A DNA stretch of 64,000 nucleotides from an uncultured Bacteroides sp. (GTDB lineage: Bacteria; Bacteroidota; Bacteroidia; Bacteroidales; Bacteroidaceae). Where the stretch lies: the NCBI GenBank assembly GCA_944321495.1, contig CALULP010000042.1, positions 1-64,000 on the forward strand, written 5' to 3'. Positions 27,883 through 36,568 of this stretch are shown here, one piece after another. The position numbers and the translations under genes are program-made. The notes under the pieces were generated by a model. The model was not told the DNA's origin, made no database searches, and was given only the letters and a program-made list of their open reading frames with translations. Within the stretch, counting starts at the first letter, position 1, and the number at the start of each line of letters is the position of its first letter.

Positions 27883-29163
27883 TTAGCTGCGCAATGCCTG
27901 GTCGATGTCGGCAATAATGTCATCCGCATTTTCAATGCCGACGGAGAAACGAATCAAGTCGGGACGCACACCAGCCTCCAGCAACTGTTCGTCCGAAAGC
28001 TGGCGGTGTGTATGGCTGGCAGGATGGAGTACGCAGGTGCGGGCATCTGCCACGTGGGTCACGATGGCAGCCAGCTTCAGGTGGTCCATAAAGCGGATGG
28101 CTACATCGCGTCCGCCTTTCAGACCGAAAGATACCACGCCACAAGTGCCGTTGGGCATGTACTTCTGCGCCAGGTCATAATATTTATTGCCCGGCAGGCC
28201 TGCATAGTTCACCCACGCCACACGGTCGTTCTTGGCAAGGTATTCGGCCACAGCCTGGGCATTCTGGCAATGACGGGGCATGCGGAGATGCAAGGTTTCC
28301 AGACCCAAGTTGAGCAGGAAAGCATTCATCGGGCTTTGAATACTGCCCAAGTCGCGCATCAGTTGAGCGGTTGCCTTAGTGATATATGCCATCTTGCCAA
28401 ACGATTGGGTATAAGTCAGTCCATGATACGATTCGTCGGGCGTGCAAAGTCCGGGGAACTTGTCGGCATGGGCATCCCAATCAAAATTCCCGCTGTCCAC
28501 GATAGCGCCGCCTACCGATGTGGCATGTCCGTCCATATACTTAGTCGTGGAGTGCACCACGATGTCGGCCCCCCACTCAAAGGGACGGCAGTTGATGGGC
28601 GTCGGGAAAGTGTTGTCCACAATAAGAGGTACCCCATGCTGGTGGGCAACGTGGGCAAACTTCTCAATGTCCAATATTTCAAGGGAAGGATTGGAAATCG
28701 TTTCGCCAAACAAAGCCTTGGTATTGGGACGGAAAGCTGCCGAAATTTCTTCTTCAGAAGCATCGGGGTCTACAAAGGTGACATCGATTCCCAGTTTCTT
28801 CATCGTCACGCCAAACAGGTTGAACGTTCCTCCATAGATAGTGGATGATGAAACAAAGTGGTCTCCAGCCTCGCATATATTAAATAAGGCATAAAAATTG
28901 GCAGCCTGCCCGCTCGATGTCAGCATGGCCCCTACACCACCCTCCAATGCCGCAATCTTGGCAGCGACAGCATCATTGGTGGGATTTTGCAGACGGGTAT
29001 AAAAATAGCCGTTTTCTTCCAAGTCGAAAAGGCGCGCCATCTGCTCGCTGGTTTCATATTTGAATGTCGTACTCTGGTATATGGGCAGCACACGAGGCTC
29101 ACCTTTTTTAGGATTCCACCCGGCCTGCACACACAATGTTTCAGGTTTCAGTTGCTTAGTCAT
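27883..29163 (-). CDS. metY: O-acetylhomoserine sulfhydrylase (MetY type)
   Basis: A 426-residue PLP enzyme of the Cys/Met metabolism family. The PLP lysine is Lys208 in VVHSTTKYMDGH, and SSGQAANFYAL binds phosphate. The length and the early ETLCVQAGWNPKKGEPRV fit MetY, which makes homocysteine from O-acetylhomoserine and sulfide; a closely related gamma-lyase cannot be fully excluded. A -7 element TACTTTTG (complement of 29211-29218) is 48 bases upstream; this leader is too short for a SAM riboswitch. Confidence 0.9.
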   Translation of the reverse strand: MTKQLKPETLCVQAGWNPKKGEPRVLPIYQSTTFKYETSEQMARLFDLEENGYFYTRLQNPTNDAVAAKIAALEGGVGAMLTSSGQAANFYALFNICEAGDHFVSSSTIYGGTFNLFGVTMKKLGIDVTFVDPDASEEEISAAFRPNTKALFGETISNPSLEILDIEKFAHVAHQHGVPLIVDNTFPTPINCRPFEWGADIVVHSTTKYMDGHATSVGGAIVDSGNFDWDAHADKFPGLCTPDESYHGLTYTQSFGKMAYITKATAQLMRDLGSIQSPMNAFLLNLGLETLHLRMPRHCQNAQAVAEYLAKNDRVAWVNYAGLPGNKYYDLAQKYMPNGTCGVVSFGLKGGRDVAIRFMDHLKLAAIVTHVADARTCVLHPASHTHRQLSDEQLLEAGVRPDLIRFSVGIENADDIIADIDQALRS

Positions 29164-29210
29164 GATTGTATTTCTATTAAAGTTTCAACGTTTTATCCGC
29201 ATTAGGCACG

Positions 29211-29238
29211 CAAAAGTAAGGAAATTCTTGTATTTTTG
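29211..29238. promoter_or_regulatory. Divergent -7 elements, metY / amidase
   Basis: TACTTTTG on the - strand (complement of 29211-29218) points to metY. TATTTTTG on the + strand (29231-29238) points to the amidase gene. The two boxes are only 12 bases apart, so the two promoters must overlap. Neither has a clear TTTG -33 box. Confidence 0.45.
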
Positions 29239-29279
29239 TCCCCATAAAAGCGATATTTTAACCTCATGCAAACATTTCT

Positions 29280-30281
29280 ATGACACGCATATTCTTTTTC
29301 ATTGTCTTATTCTTTCTGTCAGCAAGCGCACTCCAGGCACAACAAGCCACCGATACGCCCCGCAAAGGCGAAGGCATATCTGCATTCCTGAAACGTAACG
29401 GACGGACAGGCAAAGTCTATCACAAGGAATTCCTGGAGTTGAACAAGAAACGCCTGCGTGGCAAAGAAGAACTGCTTATGGGCGTGAAATACATACTCCC
29501 TCCCATGCAGGAAGATAATAAAGGGGAAAAAGGAGGGAAAGGAAACAACACAATCCGTGAACCTCTGTTCGGCAAGAAACTGGCTGAAGTGGAAATAACG
29601 TCCGACAAACTGAAAGGAGCCTGCTTCTATATTTCCAGCGGGCACGGCGGCCCCGACCCCGGAGCCATAGGCCATGTAGGCAGGCATGAATTGCACGAAG
29701 ACGAATATGCCTACGATGTTGCCTTACGCCTGGCACGCAACCTGATGCAGGAAGGCGCCACCGTACGCATCATCATACAAGACAAAAAAGACGGCATCCG
29801 GGATGACCGCTACCTGAAAAACAGCAAGCGCGAAACCTGTATGGGCGACCCCATTCCATTGAACCAAGTGGCACGCCTGAAGCAACGGAGCGACAAAATC
29901 AACGAGCTTTACGCCAAAGACCGCAAACAATTCAAATATTGCCGCGCCATCTTCCTGCACGTAGACAGCCGCAGCAAAGGCGAGCAGATAGACGTATTCT
30001 TTTATCACGCTCCTAAGAGTACGCAAGGCAAACGCCTTGCCACAAGCATGAGAAACACTTTCCAAGCTAAGTATGAAAGGCATCAACCCAGCCGGGGATT
30101 CAGTGGAACGGTAAGCGAACGGAACCTGTACGTCCTGCGCCATGCACAACCCGTAGGCACCTATATAGAATTGGGAAACTTGCAAAACACCCTTGACCAG
30201 CGGCGTTTTGTCCTTTCAGACAACCGGCAAGCCCTGGCAAATTGGATGACGGAAGCCATTATAAGCGATTATCGCAAATAA
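29280..30281 (+). CDS. Secreted N-acetylmuramoyl-L-alanine amidase (Ami_3)
   Basis: A 333-residue protein with a signal peptide (IFFFIVLFFLSASALQAQ, cleavage probable after residue ~20). A short LysM-like segment follows (GEGISAFLKRNGRT...GVKYILPP). The zinc amidase domain comes next: ISSGHGGPDPGAIG, DEYAYDVALRLA, the FLHVDSR histidine, and the late TYIELGNLQN with the catalytic Glu. It should cleave the MurNAc-L-Ala bond in the periplasm. It stands alone, divergent from metY. Confidence 0.9.
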   Translation: MTRIFFFIVLFFLSASALQAQQATDTPRKGEGISAFLKRNGRTGKVYHKEFLELNKKRLRGKEELLMGVKYILPPMQEDNKGEKGGKGNNTIREPLFGKKLAEVEITSDKLKGACFYISSGHGGPDPGAIGHVGRHELHEDEYAYDVALRLARNLMQEGATVRIIIQDKKDGIRDDRYLKNSKRETCMGDPIPLNQVARLKQRSDKINELYAKDRKQFKYCRAIFLHVDSRSKGEQIDVFFYHAPKSTQGKRLATSMRNTFQAKYERHQPSRGFSGTVSERNLYVLRHAQPVGTYIELGNLQNTLDQRRFVLSDNRQALANWMTEAIISDYRK

Positions 30282-30300
30282 AGACTTCCGTCACAACTTA

Positions 30301-30480
30301 TCACTCACCTTTAAAAGACTTAATCACGGGGATAAAAACGAGTGCCGCCGAAAGCACAAGCATCAATATAAGCGGGCCATCAATGCGCTCAGTACCCGTC
30401 AATATCCAATAACACAAAGCCATCCATAACAATATGATGCATACGCTTTGTGACCTGGAAAGCCGCCTGCCACGTCTCAT
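30301..30480 (-). CDS. Small two-helix membrane protein (59 residues)
   Basis: A 59-residue protein. After a very basic start (MRRGRRLSRSQ) come two hydrophobic helices (SVCIILLWMALCYWIL and LILMLVLSAALVFIPVI) joined by a short polar turn (TGTERIDGP), and a basic end. The start overlaps the maeB stop by four bases (ATGA), so it should be co-translated with the malic enzyme. This architecture resembles the small gene between gmk and nadD. Family and function are unknown. The coupling and the clean helix-turn-helix topology make a real gene likely. Confidence 0.65.
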   Translation of the reverse strand: MRRGRRLSRSQSVCIILLWMALCYWILTGTERIDGPLILMLVLSAALVFIPVIKSFKGE

Positions 30481-32765
30481 CGTCCAGCCTTTTTCTTTTC
30501 CACAATGGCGTCAATGACGGCCACTGCGGTAATGTTTACAATGTCACGCACGGAACTTTCAAAGTCCGTAAAGTGGATAGGCTTGTTCAAGCCCATTTGA
30601 ATGGGGCCTATCAACTCTGCTTCAGTATCCATGCCTTGCAACAGCTGGTAAGCAGAGTTTGCCGAACTAAGGTTGGGGAAAATCAGCGTATTGACATCCT
30701 TGCCCTTCAGACGGGTAAACGGATATTTTACATCACGGATATCGCGGTTCAAAGCAAAGTTCACCTGCATTTCCCCGTCAATGGCCAATTCGGGATAATG
30801 CTGCTGCATATAGTCCACAGCCTGATGCACCTTCACCGGACTTCCCGCAGCATCGGCGCCGAAGTTGGAATAACTCAACATGGCCATTACCGGAGTATGG
30901 TTGAAGAAACGTACAGTATACTCTGCCAACCGGGCAATGTCTATCAACGTTTCGGTATCGGGATGCCGGTTAATCAAAGTATCCGCCAAGAAGAATGTGC
31001 CTTTCTTGGAGTTCAGGATATGCATCGTGCCAAAATGCTTGTATTCGGGACGTATGCCAATGACCTCCTTGGCTACCTTGATGGTATTGCTGTATTTCGT
31101 ATACAATCCTGTAATAAAAGCATCAGCCTCACCCGTTTCCACCATCATCATGCCGAAATAGTTGCGTTCGAACATTTTATCGTTGGCTTCTTCATAAGTA
31201 ACTCCTTCGCGGGCACGCTTCTCGGCAAGAATACGGGCGTAACGTTCACGCCGTGGAGCTTCATCAGGATGACGCAGATTTACAATCTCAATACCGTCCA
31301 GACTAATGTCCAGTTGTCTGGCCAATTTTTCAATCGCTTCATCATTACCCAACAAAATGGGCTGGCAAATGCCTTCGGACTTGGCTTCGACGGCAGCTTT
31401 CAACATATTGGGGTGAATGCCTTCTGCAAAGACTACCCGTTGAGGATTACGACGGGCAATATCATACAGCTGGCGGGTCATTTTACTTTCATAACCCATC
31501 AATTCACGCAATCGAAGACGGTATGCATCCCAATCCTCAATATGTTTGCGGGCGACCCCGCTTTCCATAGCCGCACGAGCCACAGCACAAGACACTTCTG
31601 TTATCAGGCGCGGGTCTACCGGTTTCGGGATGAAATAATCCGGACCGAATGTCAGGTTGTTCACATGGTAAGCCTCATTCACCACATCTGGTACGGGTTG
31701 TTTGGCCAGTCCGGCAATGGCACGCACGGCAGCCAACTTCATTTCTTCGTTAATGGCTCGCGCCTGGGTGTCCAATGCGCCACGGAAAATGTAAGGGAAA
31801 CCTATGACATTATTAATCTGATTGGGATAATCAGAACGGCCGGTAGCCATCAATACATCAGGACGGGCAGCCATGGCATCCTCATAAGATATCTCAGGGG
31901 TGGGGTTGGCAAGGGCAAAAACAATAGGATTGGAAGCCATACTGCGTACCATATCTTGCGTCAAGACATTGCCTTTGGAAAGGCCCAAGAACACATCTGC
32001 ATCCTTAATGGCCTCGGCAAGGGTATGAATATCTGTACGGTCGGTAGCAAAGAAGCGTTTCTGCTCATTCAAATCGGTACGGGTCTTGGTTATAACTCCC
32101 TTGCTATCCAACATTACAATATTTTCCAACCGCGCGCCCAACGATATATATAACTTAGTACACGACACGGCAGAAGCGCCAGCTCCATTGACCACAATTT
32201 TCACTTCATCAATCTTCTTACCGGCCACCTCCAAGGCATTCAATAATCCGGCAGACGAAATAATGGCAGTTCCATGCTGGTCGTCATGCATGACAGGGAT
32301 ATCCAGTTCTTCCTTCAGGCGCCGTTCTATTTCAAAACATTCCGGAGCCTTAATATCTTCCAAGTTGATACCTCCAAATGTAGGGGCAATTGCCTTTACG
32401 GCTTCGACAAACTTATCAGGATCTTTTTCGTCTACTTCTATGTCGAACACATCAATGCCGGCATAAATTTTGAACAAAAGCCCTTTACCTTCCATGACCG
32501 GTTTGCCAGAAAGGGCACCGATATCGCCTAATCCCAATACAGCAGTACCATTTGAAATAACTGCCACCAGATTTCCTTTGTCCGTATAAAGGTAAGCATC
32601 TTGGGGATTTTTTTGTATTTCAAGACAAGGTTCTGCCACACCCGGTGAATATGCCAACGAAAGGTCAGTTTGTGTGCTATGAGGTTTAGTAGGTACTACT
32701 TCTATCTTTCCAGGCTTGCCCTGCGAATGGTAGAGCAAAGCGGCTTCTTTAGTAATCTTTGCCAT
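30477..32765 (-). CDS. maeB: NADP-dependent malic enzyme with phosphotransacetylase-like domain
   Basis: A 762-residue two-domain protein. Residues ~1-420 form the malic enzyme (SLAYSPGVAEPCL, VMHDDQHGTAII, VVNGAGASAVSC). Residues ~430-760 resemble phosphate acetyltransferase (RVVFAEGIHPNMLKA, FGMMMVETGEADAFITGLY) and are usually non-catalytic and regulatory in MaeB, binding acetyl-CoA. It converts malate to pyruvate with NADPH. A -7 element TACATTTG (complement of 32804-32811) precedes it. The gene for a small membrane protein overlaps its stop. Confidence 0.95.
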   Translation of the reverse strand: MAKITKEAALLYHSQGKPGKIEVVPTKPHSTQTDLSLAYSPGVAEPCLEIQKNPQDAYLYTDKGNLVAVISNGTAVLGLGDIGALSGKPVMEGKGLLFKIYAGIDVFDIEVDEKDPDKFVEAVKAIAPTFGGINLEDIKAPECFEIERRLKEELDIPVMHDDQHGTAIISSAGLLNALEVAGKKIDEVKIVVNGAGASAVSCTKLYISLGARLENIVMLDSKGVITKTRTDLNEQKRFFATDRTDIHTLAEAIKDADVFLGLSKGNVLTQDMVRSMASNPIVFALANPTPEISYEDAMAARPDVLMATGRSDYPNQINNVIGFPYIFRGALDTQARAINEEMKLAAVRAIAGLAKQPVPDVVNEAYHVNNLTFGPDYFIPKPVDPRLITEVSCAVARAAMESGVARKHIEDWDAYRLRLRELMGYESKMTRQLYDIARRNPQRVVFAEGIHPNMLKAAVEAKSEGICQPILLGNDEAIEKLARQLDISLDGIEIVNLRHPDEAPRRERYARILAEKRAREGVTYEEANDKMFERNYFGMMMVETGEADAFITGLYTKYSNTIKVAKEVIGIRPEYKHFGTMHILNSKKGTFFLADTLINRHPDTETLIDIARLAEYTVRFFNHTPVMAMLSYSNFGADAAGSPVKVHQAVDYMQQHYPELAIDGEMQVNFALNRDIRDVKYPFTRLKGKDVNTLIFPNLSSANSAYQLLQGMDTEAELIGPIQMGLNKPIHFTDFESSVRDIVNITAVAVIDAIVEKKKAGR

Positions 32766-32842
32766 AAATACAGTTTTTAGTGAGTTTATTTATAATCCGG
32801 GCGCAAATGTAGGCATAAAAGTTGAGAATCGTAAGCTAACAC

Positions 32843-33061
32843 CTACTTTTTCTTAACAAATTGCAAGCGCATCTGTTCACCATCATAAATTTCGCGGAAA
32901 CCTACATGCTGCTCAACCAAATACTCCTTCAAGTCGTTAAAAGCTGACACATTGTTTAATACCAGTTCTAAATGTTCACCATCGGCTGCCTCACAAATGG
33001 CTTTGACAGCAGGAATCAACGGGCTGTAAGCATGGGGAGTACACAAATCAATCGTTTTCAT
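32843..33061 (-). CDS. Small TusA/SirA-like protein of unknown function
   Basis: A 72-residue protein starting at the ATG at 33061 (MKTIDLCTPHAYSPLIPAV). A longer frame to 33103 overlaps the upstream gene by far more and is less likely. The alpha-beta pattern (LIPAVKAICEAADGEHLELVL, then FNDLKEYLVEQ, then MRLQFVKKK) recalls the TusA fold, but the CPxP motif needed for sulfur transfer is absent. It overlaps the 112-residue gene by 14 bases, so they form a two-gene operon. The fold suggestion is weak. Confidence 0.6.
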   Translation of the reverse strand: MKTIDLCTPHAYSPLIPAVKAICEAADGEHLELVLNNVSAFNDLKEYLVEQHVGFREIYDGEQMRLQFVKKK

Positions 33062-33386
33062 TGCTGCATGCCTCCTTTTGCATTGCATGGTCCGGATTGG
33101 CAATCCAATTCAGATAGAGTCTGACCAACTGTTGTAATCCGAAAGCCTTCATGTTGTTATGATAAATCACATCAATGCAAAGGTCAAGTAAATCCTTGCA
33201 ATCTTCTTCCTGTGATGCGATTAACGAACGAATGTTAAGCTTCAATTTATCGAGTACAGGCTCATCTATAATGCCATTGCTATCAATCAAATGGCGGAAA
33301 AGTCCATACTTTTCGATGGTTGCAAGGTTTTCTTCGGACACATCCAGCGTACGGGTACCACTTGGATTGGCTTGAATAGTATACAT
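33048..33386 (-). CDS. Conserved-looking hypothetical protein
   Basis: A 112-residue, mostly helical soluble protein (LATIEKYGLFRHLIDSNG, CKDLLDLCIDVIYHNNMKAF). No known domain is recognised. It leads a two-gene operon with the small TusA-like gene. A -7 element TATCTTTG (complement of 33429-33436) is 43 bases upstream. Confidence 0.65.
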   Translation of the reverse strand: MYTIQANPSGTRTLDVSEENLATIEKYGLFRHLIDSNGIIDEPVLDKLKLNIRSLIASQEEDCKDLLDLCIDVIYHNNMKAFGLQQLVRLYLNWIANPDHAMQKEACSNEND

Positions 33387-33511
33387 ATCATTACTGTTTT
33401 AGAATTAATATCATGGCACTTGCCACGGCAAAGATACGTTTTTTCATAGCACTTCTGCCTTTTTCGGAGGAATAAATCGCGCAGCTGACAGGGAAAGTGC
33501 ACAAAAGCCTG

Positions 33512-33519
33512 TATCTTTG
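33512..33519 (+). promoter_or_regulatory. -7 element almost touching the ygiQ start
   Basis: TATCTTTG ends six bases before the ATG at 33525. In this promoter class transcription starts about that far downstream, so the ygiQ mRNA may be leaderless. No clear -33 box. Confidence 0.45.
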
Positions 33520-33524
33520 TGCCC

Positions 33525-35345
33525 ATGAAAGAATATAAATTAACGGATTGGCTGCCCACAACCAAGAAAGAAGTAGAGTTGCGCGGATGGGACGAACTGG
33601 ATGTCATTCTATTCAGTGCCGACGCTTATGTAGACCATCCTTCCTTCGGGGCTGCTGTCATTGGCCGTATACTCGAAGCCGAAGGATTAAAAATAGCCAT
33701 TGTCCCCCAACCCAATTGGAGAGACGATTTACGTGATTTCAAGAAACTGGGACGCCCGCGCCTTTTTTTTGGCATCTATGCGGGTTGCATGGATTCAATG
33801 GTAAACAAATATACTGCGAACAAACGTTTGCGCAGTGATGACGCTTACACTCCGGATGCACGCCCCGACATGCGTCCCGAATACCCCACAATCGTTTACA
33901 CACAAGCATTAAAAAGCTTGTTTCCGGATGTACCGGTAGTATTGGGAGGCATTGAGGCCAGCATGCGCCGGTTGACACATTATGATTATTGGCAAGACCG
34001 GCTGCGTCCGTCCATTTTAGTAGACAGCGGAGCCGACGCACTGATATATGGCATGGGGGAAAAACCTGTGACTGAACTGGTCAGAAGGCTAACGCAAGGT
34101 GAAGAATTCCACCAGGCTATTCAGGCTACTTCCCAAACTGCTTACCTGAAGCAAGGCGTTGAACCCCAAGAGGGCGACTTACACCTATATTCCCATGAAG
34201 ACTGCTTGAAAGACAAGAAAAAACAAGCATCCAATTTCCACCAGATTGAAATAGAGAGCAATAGATATGCCTCTGCACGCATTTTGCAAGAGATAGGCAA
34301 GCAGACTGTTGTAGTCAATCCACCCTACCCGCCCCTGACTGAAGCTGAGTTAGACCATTCTTTCGATTTGCCTTACACGCGGCTTCCGCACCCTAAATAT
34401 AAAGGGAAACGAATTCCGGCTTACGACATGATTAAGTTTTCCGTCAACATCCACCGGGGATGTTTCGGAGGATGTGCCTTTTGTACCATTTCTGCCCACC
34501 AAGGAAAATTTATCGTAAGCCGCAGCCAGGAAAGTATCTTAAAGGAAGTAAAAGCAATCACAGAAATGCCTGATTTTAAAGGGTACTTAAGTGACTTGGG
34601 AGGTCCCAGTGCCAACATGTATCGCATGCATGGACGCGACCTCAATTTGTGCAAGAAATGCCACCGTCCTTCCTGCATCCATCCGGCAGTATGCCCTAAT
34701 TTGAATACCGACCATAAACCCTTGCTTGACCTATACCGGGCAGTAGATGCCCTACCTGGAATAAAAAAATCATATATCGGAAGCGGAGTACGCTACGACC
34801 TATTGCTTCACCATAGCACGAACGAAGAAATTAACCGGCATGCCCGTGAATATACCCGCGAACTGATTACACGCCACGTCAGCGGACGCCTTAAAGTGGC
34901 TCCCGAACATACATCAGAGCAAGTGTTGAAAATCATGCGGAAACCTTCGTTCAGCCTGTTCGAAGAGTTCAAAAAGATATTCGACCGCATCAACCGTGAA
35001 GAAGGATTACGACAGCAGATTATACCTTACTTCATATCCAGTCATCCCGGTTGCCGCGAAGAAGACATGGCCGAACTCGCAGTCATCACCAAGCGGCTTG
35101 ATTTCCATTTGGAACAAGTACAGGACTTTACGCCTACTCCTATGACTGTCAGCACAGAAACATGGTATACCGGCTTCCATCCTTATACACTAAAACCGGT
35201 ATTCAGCGCCAAGACTCCACGTGAGAAATTAGCTCAAAGGCAATTCTTTTTCTGGTATAAACCCGAAGAGCGCAAACATATCATTGCCGAATTACACCGC
35301 ATCGGCCGTACAGACTTGATTGACAAGCTATACGGCCGACGGTAA
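33525..35345 (+). CDS. YgiQ-family radical SAM protein
   Basis: About 606 residues from the ATG at 33525 (a GTG two codons earlier lies in the -7 box). The iron-sulfur signature CFGGCAFC in the middle of the protein binds the radical-SAM cluster. The N-terminal DVILFSADAYVDHPSFGAAV and VLGGIEASMRRLTHYDYW are YgiQ hallmarks, and further Cys follow (CKKCHRPSCIHPAVC). The biochemical role of the family is unknown. It converges with purT six bases away; an 8-bp inverted repeat (35303-35310, 35331-35338) sits in its last codons. Confidence 0.92.
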   Translation: MKEYKLTDWLPTTKKEVELRGWDELDVILFSADAYVDHPSFGAAVIGRILEAEGLKIAIVPQPNWRDDLRDFKKLGRPRLFFGIYAGCMDSMVNKYTANKRLRSDDAYTPDARPDMRPEYPTIVYTQALKSLFPDVPVVLGGIEASMRRLTHYDYWQDRLRPSILVDSGADALIYGMGEKPVTELVRRLTQGEEFHQAIQATSQTAYLKQGVEPQEGDLHLYSHEDCLKDKKKQASNFHQIEIESNRYASARILQEIGKQTVVVNPPYPPLTEAELDHSFDLPYTRLPHPKYKGKRIPAYDMIKFSVNIHRGCFGGCAFCTISAHQGKFIVSRSQESILKEVKAITEMPDFKGYLSDLGGPSANMYRMHGRDLNLCKKCHRPSCIHPAVCPNLNTDHKPLLDLYRAVDALPGIKKSYIGSGVRYDLLLHHSTNEEINRHAREYTRELITRHVSGRLKVAPEHTSEQVLKIMRKPSFSLFEEFKKIFDRINREEGLRQQIIPYFISSHPGCREEDMAELAVITKRLDFHLEQVQDFTPTPMTVSTETWYTGFHPYTLKPVFSAKTPREKLAQRQFFFWYKPEERKHIIAELHRIGRTDLIDKLYGRR

Positions 35346-35351
35346 CGGTCA

Positions 35352-36518
35352 TCAATATACTTCTACTTTGGCAGCCAACCGTTTGGCTTTGTCACGCAAA
35401 GTTTCAAGGTCGCTTCCTAACGGAGCGTAACACAACACCACGCCCATGCGGCGATTGACCCGCGTAGTAGGCTTGCCAAAGATACGAAGGTAAGTGTCTT
35501 CTTCTTTCAATACCTCTTCCATGCCACGGTAACCGGGACGTTCCTGGCTGGCAATGGGTGACAGTATAACAGCGCTGGCTCCCATCCGTTCTTGTTTAAT
35601 GCCCGGGATAGGCAAGCCCAGCACGGCACGCAAGTGCAACTCAAATTCATTCAAGTTTTGCGTGCCAGCCAATGTAACCATACCCGTATCGTGCGGGCGC
35701 GGAGATAATTCAGAGAAATACACGCCATTTTCGTGGCTCAAGAAAAACTCCACTCCCCAAATACCTGCACCGGTCAATGCACGGGTCACTTTGTCTGCCA
35801 TCATCTGTGCTTCTTTCAAGTGAGCCGGGTCGATATGTGCCGGCTGGAAGCTTTCACGATAATCGCCTCCTTTCTGCACATGTCCGATGGGCGGGCAGAA
35901 CAGAGTAGGACCGTCTTTCTGAGTCACGGTCAGTAAGGTTATCTCGCTATCGAAGTGGATAAATTCTTCAATTATCAGTTCCTTGATGTCCCCCCGGCTA
36001 CCGCTGCAACCATACTCCCAAGCATGCTCCAACTCATCAGCACTCTTTACCAGCGACTGCCCTTTGCCGGAAGAAGACATCAGCGGCTTTACCACGCAAG
36101 GAAATCCGACCTTAGTAGCGGCTTCTTTCAATTCTTCCAAAGATTTGGCGTAGTAATACTTGGCCGTCTTCAATCCCAATTCCTTGGCAGCGAGGTCGCG
36201 TATTGCCTTACGGTTCATTGTAAAGTTCACCGCCCGGGCACTGGGAACGACCTGAATGCCTTCTTGTTCAAAGTCATACAAACGTTCTGTACGGATTGCC
36301 TCTATTTCAGGCACAATAATGTCCGGAGCATGCTTGCGTACCACTTTTTCCAAAGCGTCACCATCCAGCATGTTAAACACTTCATACTCATCGGCAACCT
36401 GCATGGCAGGTGCCCCGGCATACGAATCGCATGCCACAATGTATTGTCCCTTGCGTTGGGCGGCAATTACAAATTCCTTTCCCAGCTCACCGGAACCCAG
36501 CAATAATATTTTTTTCAT
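35352..36518 (-). CDS. purT: Formate-dependent GAR transformylase PurT
   Basis: A 388-residue ATP-grasp enzyme that uses formate and ATP to formylate glycinamide ribonucleotide in purine synthesis. Visible are [19 protein letters not shown] at the start, [17 protein letters not shown] (ATP-grasp lysine and glycine loop), [25 protein letters not shown] and the C-terminal [11 protein letters not shown]. It follows the DUF4301 gene on the same strand after 50 bases. Length is normal. Confidence 0.95.
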   Translation of the reverse strand: MKKILLLGSGELGKEFVIAAQRKGQYIVACDSYAGAPAMQVADEYEVFNMLDGDALEKVVRKHAPDIIVPEIEAIRTERLYDFEQEGIQVVPSARAVNFTMNRKAIRDLAAKELGLKTAKYYYAKSLEELKEAATKVGFPCVVKPLMSSSGKGQSLVKSADELEHAWEYGCSGSRGDIKELIIEEFIHFDSEITLLTVTQKDGPTLFCPPIGHVQKGGDYRESFQPAHIDPAHLKEAQMMADKVTRALTGAGIWGVEFFLSHENGVYFSELSPRPHDTGMVTLAGTQNLNEFELHLRAVLGLPIPGIKQERMGASAVILSPIASQERPGYRGMEEVLKEEDTYLRIFGKPTTRVNRRMGVVLCYAPLGSDLETLRDKAKRLAAKVEVY

Positions 36519-36568
36519 TCAATCTGTGTTGAAAGTTTTATCTACAAAGGTTTATACCTGAAACCGAC

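Noticed and set aside
29164..29210. SAM riboswitch ahead of metY
   Set aside because: The predicted leader is under 50 bases with no paired elements.
30450..32153. 567-codon + strand ORF opposite maeB
   Set aside because: It mirrors the malic enzyme gene, shows no family motif, and its composition is that of an antisense shadow of a well-supported gene.
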